From: Flectonema sp. DT1601
Lineage: Eukaryota > Euglenozoa > Diplonemea > Diplonemida > Diplonemidae
DNA length: 64,000 nucleotides
Assembly (NCBI GenBank): GCA_964019425.1
Contig: OZ025838.1
Span: 62,001 to 126,000, forward strand
Reading direction: 5' to 3'
This document shows positions 21,371-32,195 of the stretch, piece by piece; position 1 is the stretch's first letter, and every line of letters begins with the position of its first letter. Under the pieces are notes generated by a model, which saw only the letters and a program-made list of their open reading frames with translations, ran no database searches and had not been told where the DNA came from. Made by a program: the position numbers and the translations under genes.

Positions 21371-22564
21371 TGAAGAAGTTACAATTCAAAAACAATAATA
21401 ATTTTCTGCTCCTTTTTTTTTTTTTTTTTTTTTTTTCAAATTCAGGAGATGGAGAGAGAGAGGAAAGAAAATCAGCACGCGAATTCACCACCGCCTGCAA
21501 TGACAACTTCAGACGCTCACTCACGGGTAACCATAAATAATAACTAACATCAAATCAGAGAAGGTTTAAATTCTCAAGAAATATGCGACCAGTTAATAAC
21601 CAAACCAATGAATGTTTCACAGAAGATGACAGAGAGCCTCTGAAGAATAATCTGAGTCAGCGGGAAAACAAAATGACTGATAAAGGCAACAACCAAATAC
21701 GAGTTTTGGAAGACGAAGAAACACAAACGAAACCATCAAAGGCTCGCGAAAGCACACGGATGTGCGTGTATATCGGTTTGTCCCTTTTATTCCTTTTTTT
21801 TTTTTTTAAAATTGCCCCAAAGAATATAACTCATACTGACAACAAAAGAATGCTCACGATCACTGAACACAAGTAGTATCCATACACCCACGTATCGATA
21901 TAAAATAAGGAAACAGAGGAAGGTATCATTGTCGTGTTTTCAGCTGGGGCAAACTAAACAACAAAAGGGAAGAGAGAAGAAATATTTCATGTATTCATTG
22001 TACCACATAACGTTGAAATCGGTTACAGGCAAAAAAGAATTTAAAAGGGAAAGAGGAAAGAAACAAACAGCTAGCATAATAAATAGCCCTCAAAAATAAA
22101 ACGTAGATAACAAACACACATACATATTGAAGTCACTCTGATGTTAACCATTCCCATACACACAGAACATTAATGAGTTGATGGTTCTAACAAGTTTCGA
22201 GGTCATCTTTTTATACCAACGAATGGGTTTTGATATATTGTATAAAGGGGGATTTTACAAAAAAACAAAAAAAAAAAAAAACTTGCGAGAAAGTTTTTTT
22301 ATTTTTTTTGTTCTTTTAAACATTGTTTGCTCGTACTTACAAGAAAACTGTGATCGTTCCTTGGTAGCAAACAAAATAAATTAACGAAAGCTCACATAAA
22401 GGCGGCATTCACCTTCAGTCAGAGCTAAAAAAAACAGATATTTTTTGTTGTTTGAATTGCCAATTTGCAAAAATCGTTAATCGTTTTTATGTTTTCTTTT
22501 AATTTGAATAAGAAGGATAATATAATTTGATTCACTGAATAGCTTCTTATAATTGAAGAATCTC

Positions 22565-25500
22565 TTAGATTTTAACTTCCTCGAGGCGACCCATTTCATC
22601 ATTCTCTCCATCAACAGCCATCATAAAGTCACTGACGCTAACTCTTTCTGCTTGTTTCTTACGGAAGATCACAAAGACAACAATCGCACCTATCATCAGT
22701 AGGGAACCAACAACGATTAGAATCCACAACCACCACGATCCAGAGCTGTCATCATCGTTGCCTTGGGCACCAGAGCTGTAGATGTTCTTGCTGCCGCTGC
22801 CACTGCCACTGGTGCTGCTGCTGCCACTACCACTACCACTGTCAGAGGATCCACTTGCAGTGCTGCTGCTGCTGCTGTCTGAATTTGAAGAGGCAGTCGA
22901 TGTTGCGCAGTTTGCAGGACCTCCAACTTTAGATCCATTCATCATCATATCTCCGAGATCTTTGCAGGTACAAATATAATCATACAATGAAGAAGGTGAC
23001 ATGTCAGGATCAGAACACGTTTGTGTATCTTCTGGACATGGTGCAACATGTCTGAGTGGAGTACATTCATTCAACTGACAGTTCGAAACAGCTCCTCCAA
23101 CAACCTTTTTCCCATCAGCAATACAAGTACAAATATAGTCATCATCCTTCTTAACATCCGGGTCTTCACAATTCTGATTAGCTCCGCAAGGGTCACTGGC
23201 GCATTCACCAGTCTTGCTGCAGTCTGCAGGACCACCAACTTTAAAAACTCCATTAGGACAAGTACAAGTGAAATCATTTAAACTCGCAGCTGTGGCGTTT
23301 GGATCATTGCAGGTTTCAGCTTCATGACCATCCCAAGCACAAGGGCTACCAGCACTTCCTTGATGACACTCATTGCACACCGTCACAGGCATTCCGATGT
23401 TGTGTGCAAGTCCAAACGGACAAGCACAGTCAAAGTTTCCTAAATTAACCCTGTCCTTATCCGTGCAAATCTGACCTTCTCCACACGGTGATGACTCACA
23501 CTCGTCAGTACCACATGAGGCAACAGCACCAGTTGCCTTCGGACCATTATTTAAACAAGAACAAACATAATCATGAAGTGATGAGAGGGAATCATTTGGG
23601 TCACTACATTCTTGGTCAGTTCCACAAGGTTTATCATCACATTCATCTTTAGTACAACGAGCAGGTCCATCAGTTCGTTTAATCGTGTTGTCAGCTTCAC
23701 AGTAGCAAATGAAATCATGCAGTTTGTTACCCGCTGGGTCTGGGTCAGTACAGCTTTGATTTCCACAAGGACTTGGTAAGTCATCACACTCATTATGAAT
23801 ACACGTCGCGGATCCACCAGTTGATTTGACTCCGTTGGCACAGCTACAGGTGTAGTCGAGGAGATCAGATACATCGTAACTTGGGTCATTACATGTTTGG
23901 TTAGTTCCACATGGGTTGGAATCGCATTCATTCTTTTGACAGAGTGGTTGACCATCAACCTTCGTGATATTACTATCAGACATACACGAACATATAAAGT
24001 CATGAAGAACATCTGCTGCAATATTCGGATCAACACAATCTTGATCAGCTCCACAAGGACTTGGAATATCAGCACACTCATCATGTTCACATAAAGCCAT
24101 TCCACCAGTAGCCATAACTCCATTAGGACATGTACAGGTAAAATCTAAAACAGATGTCAACGTCTGCATCGGATCATTACAAACCTGAACAGAACCACAA
24201 GGGCTACTCACACACTCATCTTTGTCACAAGTGGCAGGCGCTCCAATTCTTTTATTTGTGACATCGTTAGGACAGATACACTCGAAATCACGCAAGTTGT
24301 TTCCTCCCATATTTGGGTCATTACAGGTCTGTGATCCACAAGGGTCAGCATCGCACTCATTCAATTCACATGAAGCACCAGTTCCCACAGAGCTAACTCC
24401 ATTGGAACAGGTGCACACGAAATCCTGAACACTCGTTAAACTTGGGTTTGGGTCACTGCAAGTTTGCATTGCTGGACACGGAGTGCTGTCACATTCATTC
24501 TTCGAACACCTTGCTGCTCCATCAATCACTTTTATATTTTGATTATTCTTACAAATGCATTCGAAGTCGTGCAGGTTACCCGCAGCCTTGTTTGGGTCAT
24601 TGCAGTCCTGGTCTGTACCACAAGGAGCACTGTCACACTCATCGACAACACACTTGGCAACAGGTCCACCAGTAGCTACAACTCCATTAGGACAGGTGCA
24701 AGTGAAGTCTTTCACACTTGCCAAGCTTTGAACAGGATCATTACACATCTGATTCTGAGCAGCATCACAAGGAGTGGAGTCGCACTCATTCTTCGAACAG
24801 GTGACAGGCCCATCAGTCTTAACAATGGTCATGTCAGACTTACAGGTGCAAGTGAAGTCGTGCAGTTTGTTGGCATCCATGTTTGGGTCATTACAGTCCT
24901 GATCCATGCCACAAGGAGTCACATCACACTCATTGACAACACACTTGGCAACAGGCCCACCAGTGGCCATAACTCCATTAGGACAGGTGCAGGTGAAGTC
25001 TTTCACACTTGCCAAGCTTTGAACAGGATCATTACACATCTGATTCTGAGCAGCATCACAAGGAGCGGAGTCGCACTCATTCTTCGAACAGGTGGCAGGC
25101 CCATCAGTCTTAACAATGGTCATGTCAGACTTACAGGTGCAAGTGAAGTCGTGCAGTTTGTTGGCATCCATGTTTGGGTCATTGCAGTCCTGATCCATTC
25201 CACAAGGAGTCACATCACACTCATTGACAACACACTTGGCAACAGGTCCACCAGTGGCCATAACTCCATTAGGACAAGTGCAAGTGAAGTCTTTCACACT
25301 TGCCAAGCTTTGAACAGGATCATTACACATCTGATTCTGAGAAGCATCACAAGGAGCGGAGTCGCACTCATTCTTCGAACAGGTGGCAGGCCCATCAGTC
25401 TTAACAATGGTCATGTCAGACTTACAGGTGCAAGTGAAGTCGTGCAGTTTGTTGGCATCCATGTTTGGGTCATTACAGTCCTGATCCATTCCACAAGGAG

Positions 25501-28500
25501 TCACATCACACTCATTGACAACACACTTGGCAACAGGTCCACCAGTGGCCATAACTCCATTAGGACAGGTGCAAGTGAAGTCTTTCACACTTGCCAAGCT
25601 TTGAACAGGATCATTACACATCTGATTCTGAGCAGCATCACAAGGAGCGGAGTCGCACTCATTCTTCGAACAGGTGGCAGGCCCATCAGTCTGAACGATA
25701 GTTATGTCAGACTTACAGGTGCAAGTGAAGTCGTGCAGTTTGTTGGCATCCATGTTTGGGTCATTGCAGTCCTGATCCATTCCACAAGGAGTCACATCAC
25801 ACTCATTGACAACACAATTGGCAACAGGTCCACCAGTGGCCATAACTCCATTAGGACAGGTGCAGGTGAAGTCCTTAACAGTGGCTGGGGTAGGGTCAGG
25901 GTCATTACAAACCTGATTCTGAGAAGCATCACACGGAGTAGCATCGCATTCGTCCTTAGAGCAAGTAGCAGGACCATCAACTTGTGTAATAGTTGGATCA
26001 GACTTACAGGTACACTCAAAGTCATGTTGACTAGTTGATGCAGTGTTTGGATCAATACAGTCTTGATCCATACCAGTACCACAAGGGTTTGTTATTGTTA
26101 TGCATTCATCAATCTCACAGCTAGCAGGAGCTCCAACAGCGGTGACACCATTAGTACATGAGCAAACATAATCCAATACTGAAGCTGGAGTTTTAACTGG
26201 GTCCATGCACATCTGTCCAGAACCGCAAGGAGTTGAAAGGCACTCGTCTTGGGCACAAGTTGCGGGCCCACCCGTCATTTGTCCAGTCCTCGGAGTTCTG
26301 CACATACAGACGTAATCACCTGTTGAAGCAACATCGTCATTAGCATCTGTGCAATCTTGTCCGTTACCACAAGGAGATGTGTCACACTCATTTAATTTAC
26401 ATGTTGCTGGTGCACCTGTACCACTACCAGTTCCCATCTGACAGGTACAAATGTAATCATTAACCCCCGCAGCTGTAGTGTCAGGATCATTACAGTCCTG
26501 ATTCATACCACATGGGTTGGTATCACACTCGTTCATTGTTCCCATCGAACAGGTTGCTGATCTACCAATTTCAACAATACTTTGATTTGGGGCAGGACAT
26601 GTACAAGTGAAGTCACCTGTTGAAGCAGCAGACATATTCGGATCATTACAGTCTTGTGCTCCACAAGGAGAGGTCGAACACTCATCTTCAACACATTTCG
26701 CAACGCTGCCATCAACGTTTTTCAAATTCATGTCGTTGTCGCAACTGCACTCGAAGTCATGAAGTGAGTTCGATGCCATGTTTGGATCATCACAACTTTG
26801 ACCCATCCCACAGTCATATGTAGCGCACTCATCAGTTATACAATTAGCTGGACCACCAGTTGCTTTAATTCCGTTCATACATTCACAAGTAAAGTCATTC
26901 AATGAAGTCAGTGACTTGTCGGCATCGACACAAGTTTGGCTGCCACACGGCATGGCAACACATTCATCTTTCGAACATGTTGCTGGTCCATCAACCTTCT
27001 TACGCGTCATATCAGCCTTACAGATACACTCAAAGTCGTGGAGTTTGTTAGCAGCCGTGTCTGGGTCATTGCAGTCCTGATCCATACCACAAGGAGTCGC
27101 ATCACACTCGTCATCAACACACTTTGCTACGGCACTTCCAGTGGCCTTCACATTATTAGGACAGGTGCAGGTGTAGTCCCCAATTGATCCCAGTGTTGGA
27201 GTCGGATCATCGCACATCTGCATTTGAGAAGCATCACAAGGGTTGGCATCACATTCATTCTTCGAACAGGTGGCAGGCCCATCAGTCTTAACAATGGTCA
27301 TGTCTGCCTTACAGGTGCAAGTGAAGTCGTGAAGCTTGTTAGCAGCCGTGTCTGGGTCATTACAGTCCTGGTCCATACCACAAGGAGTCGCATCACACTC
27401 GTCATCAACACACTTTGCTACGGCACTTCCAGTGGCCTTCACATTATTAGGACAGGTGCAGGTGTAGTCCCCAATAGATCCCAGTGTTGGAGACGGATCA
27501 TCGCACATCTGCATTTGAGAAGCATCACAAGGGTTGGCATCACACTCATTCTTCGAACAGGTTGCTGGACCATCAGTCTTAACAATAGTCATGTCTGCCT
27601 TACAGGTGCAAGTGAAGTCGTGAAGCTTGTTTGCAGCCGTGTCTGGGTCATTGCAGTCCTGGTCCATACCACAAGGAGTCGCATCACACTCGTCATCAAC
27701 ACACTTTGCTACGGCACTTCCAGTGGCCTTCACATTATTAGGACAGGTGCAGGTGTAGTCCCCAATAGATCCCAGTGTTGGAGACGGATCATCGCACATC
27801 TGCATTTGAGAAGCATCACAAGGGTTGGCATCACACTCATTCTTCGAACAGGTTGCTGGACCATCAGTCTTAACAATGGTCATGTCTGCCTTACAGGTGC
27901 AAGTGAAGTCGTGGAGTTTGTTAGCAGCCGTGTCTGGGTCATTGCAGTCCTGGTCCATACCACAAGGAGTCGCATCACACTCGTCATCAACACACTTTGC
28001 TACGGCACTTCCAGTGGCCTTCACATTATTAGGACAGGTGCAGGTGTAGTCCCCAATAGATCCCAGTGTTGGAGTCGGATCATCGCACATCTGCATTTGC
28101 GAAGCATCACAAGGGTTGGCATCACATTCATTCTTCGAACAGGTGGCAGGCCCATCAGTCTTAACAATAGTCATGTCTGCCTTACAGGTGCAAGTGAAGT
28201 CGTGAAGCTTGTTAGAATCTGTATTTGGGTCATTGCAGTCCTGGTCCATACCACAAGGAGTCGCATCACACTCGTCATCAACACACTTTGCTACGGCACT
28301 TCCAGTGGCCTTCACATTATTAGGACAGGTGCAGGTGTAGTCCCCAATAGATCCCAGTGTTGGAGACGGATCATCACACATCTGCATTTGAGAAGCATCA
28401 CAAGGGTTGGCATCACATTCATTCTTCGAACAGGTGGCAGGCCCATCAGTCTTAGAAATAGTCATGTCTGCCTTACAGGTGCAAGTGAAGTCGTGAAGCT

Positions 28501-30418
28501 TGTTAGAATCTGTATTTGGGTCATTGCAGTCCTGGTCCATACCACAAGGGGTTGCGTCGCACTCATTTTCGACACACTTGTCAACCTTACCACCGGTTGC
28601 CTGTACACCGTTTGGACAGGTGCAGGTGTAGTCTCCGTTTGAACTAACAGATGGGTTTGGATCATTACAAGTCTGCATTTGAGAGGCATCACAAGGGTTA
28701 GAATCACACTCGTTAGCAGTGCATGTAGCTGGTCCATCAACTTGCATAATTGATGCGTCAGACTTACAGCTGCAAGTAAAGTCATGGAGCTTGTTTGCAG
28801 CCGTGTTTGGGTCATTGCAGTCCTGGTTCATACCACAAGGAGTCGCATCACACTCGTCATCAACACACTTAACTACAGCCCTTCCTGTTGCCTTCACATT
28901 GTTAGGACAGGTGCAGACATAATCCTTAATAGATGACAGTGTTGGGTCCGGGTCATTACAGGTCTGCATTTGAGAAGCATCACAAGGATTGGCATCACAT
29001 TCATTCTTCGAACAGGTTGCTGGACCATCAGTTTGCTTAACAGACGGATCAGACTTACAGCTGCATACGAAGTCATGGAGTTTGTTAGAAGCCTTGTTTG
29101 GATCATCACAATCTTGATCAGAACCACAAGGAGAAGCAATGCATTCATCATCAGTACAGCTAGCCATAGCACCAGTTCTAGTAACACCATTAGTACAGGT
29201 ACAAACATAGTCTCTAACTGATCCAAGTGTTTGAACAGGATCATTACACATCTGACTGGTACCACAAGGATTGGTAGCACACTCATCTTTAGAGCAAGTT
29301 GCTGGTCCATCAGTTTTCTTAATCGTTGCATCCGACTGACAACTGCACTCGAAGTCATGAAGTGAGTTGGCAGCTTCGTTTGGGTCATTGCAGTCCTGAT
29401 CCATACCACAAGGGTTGGTGTCACATTCGTTTGTCACACACGTTGCTTGACCTCCAGTTGCAACAATTGAAGGATATGAATCACATGTACAAGTATAATC
29501 ATTATTTGTTGAAATGTCAGCATCATTGCAAGTCTGTGACGCACCACATGGCATAGCATCACACTCGTTGGTTCCCATCGGTGAGTTGGTGCAACCAGTT
29601 GCTGTTTCTCCGTAGCGTCCGACGTTAGTTTTGTACAACCCAGCGTTGCCCATGCTTCCAACGTTTCCAGCCTCTTCGTAGTTACAAATGATGTAATTTT
29701 CAATAAAGTTAGCAGCGAGAAGTGAATTAATATGACACAAACCACACCCAACTTTTGTTGTAGCCTTCCAAAGAAGAGCTGTCATGTGACCAGTTACACC
29801 AGACTCTTGATTGGTGTTGTAGTCCCAACAGTTTTCTTCTGTACAATACCAGTTGCTGACACCCTCTGCAGGATCCCAGTTATGAATATCTTGAATAGAT
29901 CCAACCATTGCTAGGTTCTCACCAAGTCTTCCATTTGCGTATTGAGGAGGATTATTGTGAGTTAGAGAACGTTGGGTACATGTTGTTTTGAATCCGGGAC
30001 TACCAACAGAGTAAGCAGCAATAGCAGGATCATAAGTTAGAGGACAAGCACCGTGAGCAGCACGAAGCTCATTATGCTTTGCCATAACAGTATCAATCTG
30101 CCATTGCGCTAGTGGAGTATAGCAGGGAGTATTCGATACCTGTCCTGAACAGCTACCTGTCTTCTCAGCCGTCGGTGCTGGAACTGGAGCTCCCGGAGGA
30201 CAAGTACAATCACACTTTCCGCCGTTGCAGTTGCTGAACATAACAAGTTGTGCACATCCATAAGTCTTCTTGAAGTTCGCACATGGTATAGCTCCGTCAC
30301 ACACATCAGTGCAACTAGAGGTAGGACATACTGCTTTTGATGAGAAGCAAGCTGAATTGGGTGCTGCTCCAAAGACACCGACGATGCCGACTAAAAGGAA
30401 CACCAAATGAACCTTCAT
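22565..30418 (-). CDS. Giant CAP-EGF type I membrane protein, copy 1 (2617 aa, 46 EGF-like modules)
   Basis: Intron-free coding frame. Residues 1-17 are a signal peptide (MKVHLVFLLVGIVGVFG). Residues ~18-105 form a Cys-rich linker, and ~108-250 a CAP/SCP (PR-1-like) domain. The four CAP cavity residues are all present: His154, Glu167 (GENLA), Glu185 (AEGVSNWYC) and His211 (GHMTALLWKATTKVGCG). From ~284, 46 EGF-like modules follow, each about 45-50 residues with six cysteines (xEC-x4-C-x5-6-C ... CxC ... C). Most alternate between two types. A Ser/Gly-rich stalk, a membrane helix (~2562-2585) and a 32-residue tail (ending RLEEVKI) complete it. The tail and CAP domain differ from copies 2 and 3, for example Ala replaces Gln after GHMT. 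The start is fixed by the signal peptide shared by all three copies and the acceptor-like CCCCGTCTCAG 19 bases upstream. Likely an extracellular adhesion or recognition protein; ligand unknown. Confidence 0.92.
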   Translation of the reverse strand: MKVHLVFLLVGIVGVFGAAPNSACFSSKAVCPTSSCTDVCDGAIPCANFKKTYGCAQLVMFSNCNGGKCDCTCPPGAPVPAPTAEKTGSCSGQVSNTPCYTPLAQWQIDTVMAKHNELRAAHGACPLTYDPAIAAYSVGSPGFKTTCTQRSLTHNNPPQYANGRLGENLAMVGSIQDIHNWDPAEGVSNWYCTEENCWDYNTNQESGVTGHMTALLWKATTKVGCGLCHINSLLAANFIENYIICNYEEAGNVGSMGNAGLYKTNVGRYGETATGCTNSPMGTNECDAMPCGASQTCNDADISTNNDYTCTCDSYPSIVATGGQATCVTNECDTNPCGMDQDCNDPNEAANSLHDFECSCQSDATIKKTDGPATCSKDECATNPCGTSQMCNDPVQTLGSVRDYVCTCTNGVTRTGAMASCTDDECIASPCGSDQDCDDPNKASNKLHDFVCSCKSDPSVKQTDGPATCSKNECDANPCDASQMQTCNDPDPTLSSIKDYVCTCPNNVKATGRAVVKCVDDECDATPCGMNQDCNDPNTAANKLHDFTCSCKSDASIMQVDGPATCTANECDSNPCDASQMQTCNDPNPSVSSNGDYTCTCPNGVQATGGKVDKCVENECDATPCGMDQDCNDPNTDSNKLHDFTCTCKADMTISKTDGPATCSKNECDANPCDASQMQMCDDPSPTLGSIGDYTCTCPNNVKATGSAVAKCVDDECDATPCGMDQDCNDPNTDSNKLHDFTCTCKADMTIVKTDGPATCSKNECDANPCDASQMQMCDDPTPTLGSIGDYTCTCPNNVKATGSAVAKCVDDECDATPCGMDQDCNDPDTAANKLHDFTCTCKADMTIVKTDGPATCSKNECDANPCDASQMQMCDDPSPTLGSIGDYTCTCPNNVKATGSAVAKCVDDECDATPCGMDQDCNDPDTAANKLHDFTCTCKADMTIVKTDGPATCSKNECDANPCDASQMQMCDDPSPTLGSIGDYTCTCPNNVKATGSAVAKCVDDECDATPCGMDQDCNDPDTAANKLHDFTCTCKADMTIVKTDGPATCSKNECDANPCDASQMQMCDDPTPTLGSIGDYTCTCPNNVKATGSAVAKCVDDECDATPCGMDQDCNDPDTAANKLHDFECICKADMTRKKVDGPATCSKDECVAMPCGSQTCVDADKSLTSLNDFTCECMNGIKATGGPANCITDECATYDCGMGQSCDDPNMASNSLHDFECSCDNDMNLKNVDGSVAKCVEDECSTSPCGAQDCNDPNMSAASTGDFTCTCPAPNQSIVEIGRSATCSMGTMNECDTNPCGMNQDCNDPDTTAAGVNDYICTCQMGTGSGTGAPATCKLNECDTSPCGNGQDCTDANDDVASTGDYVCMCRTPRTGQMTGGPATCAQDECLSTPCGSGQMCMDPVKTPASVLDYVCSCTNGVTAVGAPASCEIDECITITNPCGTGMDQDCIDPNTASTSQHDFECTCKSDPTITQVDGPATCSKDECDATPCDASQNQVCNDPDPTPATVKDFTCTCPNGVMATGGPVANCVVNECDVTPCGMDQDCNDPNMDANKLHDFTCTCKSDITIVQTDGPATCSKNECDSAPCDAAQNQMCNDPVQSLASVKDFTCTCPNGVMATGGPVAKCVVNECDVTPCGMDQDCNDPNMDANKLHDFTCTCKSDMTIVKTDGPATCSKNECDSAPCDASQNQMCNDPVQSLASVKDFTCTCPNGVMATGGPVAKCVVNECDVTPCGMDQDCNDPNMDANKLHDFTCTCKSDMTIVKTDGPATCSKNECDSAPCDAAQNQMCNDPVQSLASVKDFTCTCPNGVMATGGPVAKCVVNECDVTPCGMDQDCNDPNMDANKLHDFTCTCKSDMTIVKTDGPVTCSKNECDSTPCDAAQNQMCNDPVQSLASVKDFTCTCPNGVVATGGPVAKCVVDECDSAPCGTDQDCNDPNKAAGNLHDFECICKNNQNIKVIDGAARCSKNECDSTPCPAMQTCSDPNPSLTSVQDFVCTCSNGVSSVGTGASCELNECDADPCGSQTCNDPNMGGNNLRDFECICPNDVTNKRIGAPATCDKDECVSSPCGSVQVCNDPMQTLTSVLDFTCTCPNGVMATGGMALCEHDECADIPSPCGADQDCVDPNIAADVLHDFICSCMSDSNITKVDGQPLCQKNECDSNPCGTNQTCNDPSYDVSDLLDYTCSCANGVKSTGGSATCIHNECDDLPSPCGNQSCTDPDPAGNKLHDFICYCEADNTIKRTDGPARCTKDECDDKPCGTDQECSDPNDSLSSLHDYVCSCLNNGPKATGAVASCGTDECESSPCGEGQICTDKDRVNLGNFDCACPFGLAHNIGMPVTVCNECHQGSAGSPCAWDGHEAETCNDPNATAASLNDFTCTCPNGVFKVGGPADCSKTGECASDPCGANQNCEDPDVKKDDDYICTCIADGKKVVGGAVSNCQLNECTPLRHVAPCPEDTQTCSDPDMSPSSLYDYICTCKDLGDMMMNGSKVGGPANCATSTASSNSDSSSSSTASGSSDSGSGSGSSSTSGSGSGSKNIYSSGAQGNDDDSSGSWWLWILIVVGSLLMIGAIVVFVIFRKKQAERVSVSDFMMAVDGENDEMGRLEEVKI
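24647..25810 (-). repeat. EGF cassette B in copy 1: four 291-bp units
   Basis: Four nearly identical units, each coding a VNEC-type (48 aa) plus KNEC-type (49 aa) module. The equivalent blocks hold three units in copy 2 (35581-36453) and two in copy 3 (45168-45749). Boundaries were set at the Val-Val junction before VNEC and before the VDEC module. Confidence 0.93.
26972..28426 (-). repeat. EGF cassette A in copy 1: five 291-bp units
   Basis: Five nearly identical units, each coding a KNEC-type (49 aa) plus DDEC-type (48 aa) module. The equivalent blocks hold four units in copy 2 (37615-38778) and three in copy 3 (46911-47783). The last unit ends in the variant FECIC module next to KDECVAMPCG in every copy. 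Confidence 0.93.
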
Positions 30419-30833
30419 CAGTTGTGAAATAATATACTGAGACGGGGGGGAGTGGTATGTTAGAGAATTTTTTTAAAAATCATATATCAACACAAATGAA
30501 AACCACACAAGAAGATTCTTCGTATGAGTGTAATTTCTTAAAAAGAATAAAGCACAACAGTCGCAGAGTAAACTTACAACAAGAATTGTGAAAGCTTTTG
30601 TTATTAAAAACAAAATTAATGGTTCGTAGTGGAGGGAGGTAGAAATGTTTAAAGAAATAGGTTTTATCATTAATTTAATATTGAAAAGTGAGAAATGAAA
30701 AATAATAGAGATAAGCAAAAGAAAAGTTTTCACTTCTGCAGTTTCCTAACATCAAAGGGAAGTAGAATATGTTGTTTCAGTAGCCTTAATTATCAGCCCT
30801 TACCAAGAGATAAGCTAGTCAGCCAGATGGAAA

Positions 30834-31096
30834 TAGTTTAGTTTAGTTAGAATATGAGTTTATTATAAAAAAGTGCACTAAAATAAAATATAAAAAAGAA
30901 AAATTATAAAAACACATTGTTCTGCTGTTCCATAATACACTGTGGAATACGTAGTTTCAGTAGCCTTAATCTAATACTACTTGTCCCTCTTAGGCCTTCA
31001 TCAGTAAGTTCTAGGGACTTCATTCCAGTTAAATAATAAATCGGATCCATCAATTGGTCTATTTCAAAAGAACTGAGTTTAGTTTAGTTAGCAAAA
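30834..31096. repeat. Short insertions ending in CTAACTAAACTAAACT (minus strand)
   Basis: Two insertion ends share the tail CTAACTAAACTAAACT read on the minus strand: one at 30834-30850, preceded by TTATAATAAACTCATATT, and one at 31075-31090, preceded by CAGTTTGTATTTTG. The same tail closes several other length variants in the array, as expected for 5'-truncated retroposed copies with a simple-repeat 3' tail. Confidence 0.6.
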
Positions 31097-31176
31097 TACA
31101 AACTGATGACTACGAGGGGTCTGGGTAGCCCGCATCAGTAAGGACCCAATCGCGAAGATTGTAGTTTCATAGTATT

Positions 31177-31572
31177 GGCTGGAAGTGATCGACTTCCAGC
31201 CTCCACCTTGCCCAGAGGCTAACAGGTTGTAAACAACTAAAGAAAATAAAAGAGAAATGATCTGGGAGTGGGGGGAAGGTGAAAAAAATAAAAAATCTTC
31301 TTTCTTTCATAGACATCTTTCTTTATAATACGACCACATGTGCCATATGCCCACATTCCACGAAAGAAAATAGAAAACCCCGGAACAGTACCGAGGATCG
31401 TTCACCCCCAGTTGTCCAACCATTGCAATTGTACTGTGGGCTTACCGAAAAGCTTTAGAAATGTACCACAAAAGATTTGGGCAGCACATAGCCATATCAC
31501 TCAGCAAGAAATGAAAACCAAAAGGATCAGGTAAGATGACAATCAGTTTAAGGTCATAACTGCTCCGGACCA
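31177..31572. repeat. ~400-bp interspersed repeat, copy near 31 kb
   Basis: Near-identical to 11903-12300, same orientation. This copy also carries an upstream head (31088-31176) shared with the diverged copy at 10387-10535 and ends in the CTAACTAAACTAAACT tail on the minus strand. It adjoins the next array unit directly at 31574. The equivalent spacers of the array lack it, so it arrived after the triplication began. Confidence 0.85.
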
Positions 31573-31968
31573 TAAGAGAAATAAACATCCGTATTGTACC
31601 AAAGTTAACTAAAATAAAGTATTAGTTATGTTACAGTGACTAAAGGTAATGTTAGTACGAGGGATAAGAAAACAATCAGGGAGTTAACTGATACCGGAAT
31701 TATATCTCGGGCAACATGAAACAAACGAGAACAGTAATTATGTGCAGCTATTACCCGGTCGGGGAAATGTCACCACCGTGGCTGTATAAGTTGCCACAAC
31801 GAACAATGCACAGCGAGTACGCACACAAAAAAAAATTAAATAAATGATCCGGCATAAAAAGACTCACTCGATTACATCTCCACTGAATGTGACGGCCCAA
31901 AGGCGCAGTTTCATCCGTGAAAATAATAAAATAAAGAAGATGAAGTTAGCATGTAAATTCATAGAGGA

Positions 31969-31988
31969 AGTTTAGTTTAGTTAGCAAA
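31969..31988 (-). repeat. 20-base tail-only insertion
   Basis: Copies 1 and 3 read GAGGAACACC here. Copy 2 reads GAGGA, then AGTTTAGTTTAGTTAGCAAA, then GGAACACC. The added bases equal the tail of the insertions at 30834-31096, with a 3-4 base duplication (GGA) at the site. It looks like an extreme 5'-truncated retroposed copy. Confidence 0.7.
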
Positions 31989-32159
31989 GGAACACCAATT
32001 TGTTTTTGTTTGTGCCCTGAAACTATAGTCCTGAATTGGGATCGACTTTCAGTAAAAAGAAGAAAAAAAAAAGAACAAAGAAAACAAATGTATCCACCCG
32101 AACACATTTAAGACCTTCTTAACATAATTAGCCGATTAGGGAAAAATATGACTGATTCC

Positions 32160-32195
32160 AATTCTCACCAAAAGAGGGAATCTTTGGTGAGAATT
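32160..32195. other. Perfect 13-bp stem-loop, array copy 2
   Basis: Same arms and loop as 21117-21152, unchanged. Confidence 0.85.

Larger units (their letters stand above)
19961..22564. other. 3' flank of CAP-EGF gene 1 (array spacer, copy 1)
   Basis: This spacer is repeated at about 31574-33504 and 41375-43085, with insertions and deletions but otherwise close identity. It begins near ATAAATATCTGTATTGTACC. It contains the 20-base motif at 20016-20035, an (AAAT)n run (20702-20727), a perfect stem-loop (21117-21152), a candidate terminal exon (21223-21370) and several A/T runs. This copy keeps about 150 bases (around 21508-21650) missing from the other two. Confidence 0.8.
30419..31573. other. 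Spacer between CAP-EGF genes 1 and 2
   Basis: Upstream (5') region of gene 1, then insertions, then the next unit. 30419-30439 holds the 5'-UTR and the CCCCGTCTCAG acceptor-like site. About 30476-30600 matches the region upstream of the 51027-51527 gene. A GTAAGT donor-like site lies near 30582-30587. The sequence TTTCAGTAGCCTTAAT occurs twice (near 30777 and 30951). About 30842-31573 is absent from the equivalent spacer of gene 2 and contains the ~400-bp repeat plus short tailed insertions. Confidence 0.7.

Noticed and set aside
24464-26038. 524-codon plus-strand open frame inside CAP-EGF gene 1 (and similar ones in copies 2 and 3)
   Set aside because: It is the antisense of the EGF repeats. 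The repeat structure and lack of stops are inherited from the real frame, which has a signal peptide, CAP domain and membrane helix.
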